6,739 nucleotides of DNA, taken from positions 1-6,739 of the forward strand of contig DAOVAK010000152.1 of assembly GCA_030671095.1 (NCBI GenBank), written 5' to 3'. The DNA comes from Deltaproteobacteria bacterium (lineage in GTDB: Bacteria > Desulfobacterota > DSM-4660 > Desulfatiglandales > HGW-15). The notes beneath the pieces were generated by a model, which did not search any database, was not told the origin of the DNA, and was given only the letters and a program-made list of their open reading frames with translations. Both the position numbers and the translations under genes were made by a program. Below, piece by piece: positions 6,274-6,739 of the stretch. Within the stretch, counting starts at the first letter, position 1. Every line of letters begins with the position of its first letter.

Positions 6274-6739
6274 AGGCCTTTGTAAATCCCATATCCTCTA
6301 ATTTTCTTTCAATCTTTCCCGCCTGGGTCAGAGTCTTAGACCTTGACACCTGCACCTTATAGAGGGTCTTCCTATCTTGGTCCACGTACAAGGCAATATG
6401 GACATAGTCAAAAATGACTTTCAGACGATCTGCAACCGTGAGGGCGTTCTCTCCATCTTCAAAAGCCCCAACTTGAATCGTAAATTCCCCTCTTTCCAGG
6501 TCTCTTAGTTCCACCAGAGGCCTGGACCCACCATCTGACTGGAGTCTTCCAACCTCCTTTCCAAGGGCCACGATCTTCACTTTGACCACCCCGGGACTTA
6601 CCAGGCCTATCTCCTTTGCTGCGGCATAGGAGAGATCTATGATCCTGCCTTTTACAAATGGGCCACGGTCGTTTATGCGTACCACACTACTCTTCTTATT
6701 TGAGAGATTGAGCACCAAAACATGGGTTCCCATGGGGAG
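6257..6739 (-). CDS. rlpA: RlpA-type septal ring lytic transglycosylase with SPOR domain, 5' partial
   Basis: RlpA proteins are envelope lipoproteins, shown in Pseudomonas to cleave peptidoglycan strands lacking stem peptides at the septum. The visible 160 residues are the C-terminal part: the end of the double-psi beta-barrel (about 1-57, LPMGTHVLV, then [18 protein letters not shown] with catalytic-type Asp24), a short linker, and a SPOR domain (about 84-160, FTIQVGAF and LYKVQV) that binds denuded septal glycan. The frame stays open to the window edge (Leu-Pro before the first Met), so the Met at 6733 is internal. The signal peptide, lipobox and upstream barrel, including the partner catalytic His, lie beyond the edge. 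It is the only gene on this strand and converges on ihfA with a 17-base overlap. Confidence 0.93.
   Translation of the reverse strand, partial: LPMGTHVLVLNLSNKKSSVVRINDRGPFVKGRIIDLSYAAAKEIGLVSPGVVKVKIVALGKEVGRLQSDGGSRPLVELRDLERGEFTIQVGAFEDGENALTVADRLKVIFDYVHIALYVDQDRKTLYKVQVSRSKTLTQAGKIERKLEDMGFTKAFIVRI

Noticed and set aside
1..6739. Mobile element, CRISPR, toxin-antitoxin, defence or biosynthetic system
   Set aside because: All coding space is taken by well-known housekeeping families, with no transposase, integrase, spaced repeats or unassigned gene.

Overview
This window looks like a chromosomal housekeeping segment from a Gram-negative bacterium, most likely a deltaproteobacterium (Desulfobacterota, sulfate-reducer-like). 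The pointers are a short RseP with one PDZ domain, a short-type phosphatidylserine decarboxylase, a Gram-positive-like CDP-alcohol phosphatidyltransferase PssA, an IhfA-type DNA-bending protein and an RlpA septal protein with a SPOR domain. The taxonomic call is an inference from gene content and order. No 16S rRNA or species marker is present.

Layout: eight genes run on the + strand and one on the - strand. Positions 2-1099 hold dxr (MEP pathway; its 5' end lies left of the window). A gap of about 100 bases with a possible promoter leads to rseP (1201-2310, intramembrane site-2 protease). Five bases later comes tsaB (2316-3050, TTG start, tRNA t6A synthesis). A gap with an exact TTGACA-18-TATAAT promoter then opens the phosphatidylethanolamine pair psd (3178-3852) and pssA (3849-4679), which overlap by ATGA. 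Next are rsmD (4753-5343, 16S rRNA methyltransferase) and coaD (5379-5864, coenzyme A synthesis). Two perfect inverted repeats lie across the rsmD 3' end. A second TTGACA-containing gap precedes ihfA (5974-6273). A convergent rlpA (6257-6739, 5' end beyond the window) overlaps the ihfA 3' end by 17 bases.

Functional sense: most genes serve envelope and growth needs: isoprenoid precursors (Dxr), envelope stress proteolysis (RseP), phosphatidylserine to phosphatidylethanolamine (PssA then Psd), tRNA and rRNA modification (TsaB, RsmD), coenzyme A (CoaD), nucleoid architecture (IHF alpha) and septal peptidoglycan processing (RlpA). The + strand genes probably form at least three transcription units, starting before dxr, at psd and at ihfA, with a weaker possible start at rseP.

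I saw no mobile element, CRISPR array, tRNA, rRNA, toxin-antitoxin or defence system, and I do not think the window holds an undescribed system. The points worth a second look are small: a Trp-to-Cys change in the Dxr active-site loop, the tandem palindromes that encode the RsmD C-terminus, the RseP Asp-Gly-Gly motif followed by Val, the strong internal promoter at psd, and the ihfA/rlpA 3' overlap.
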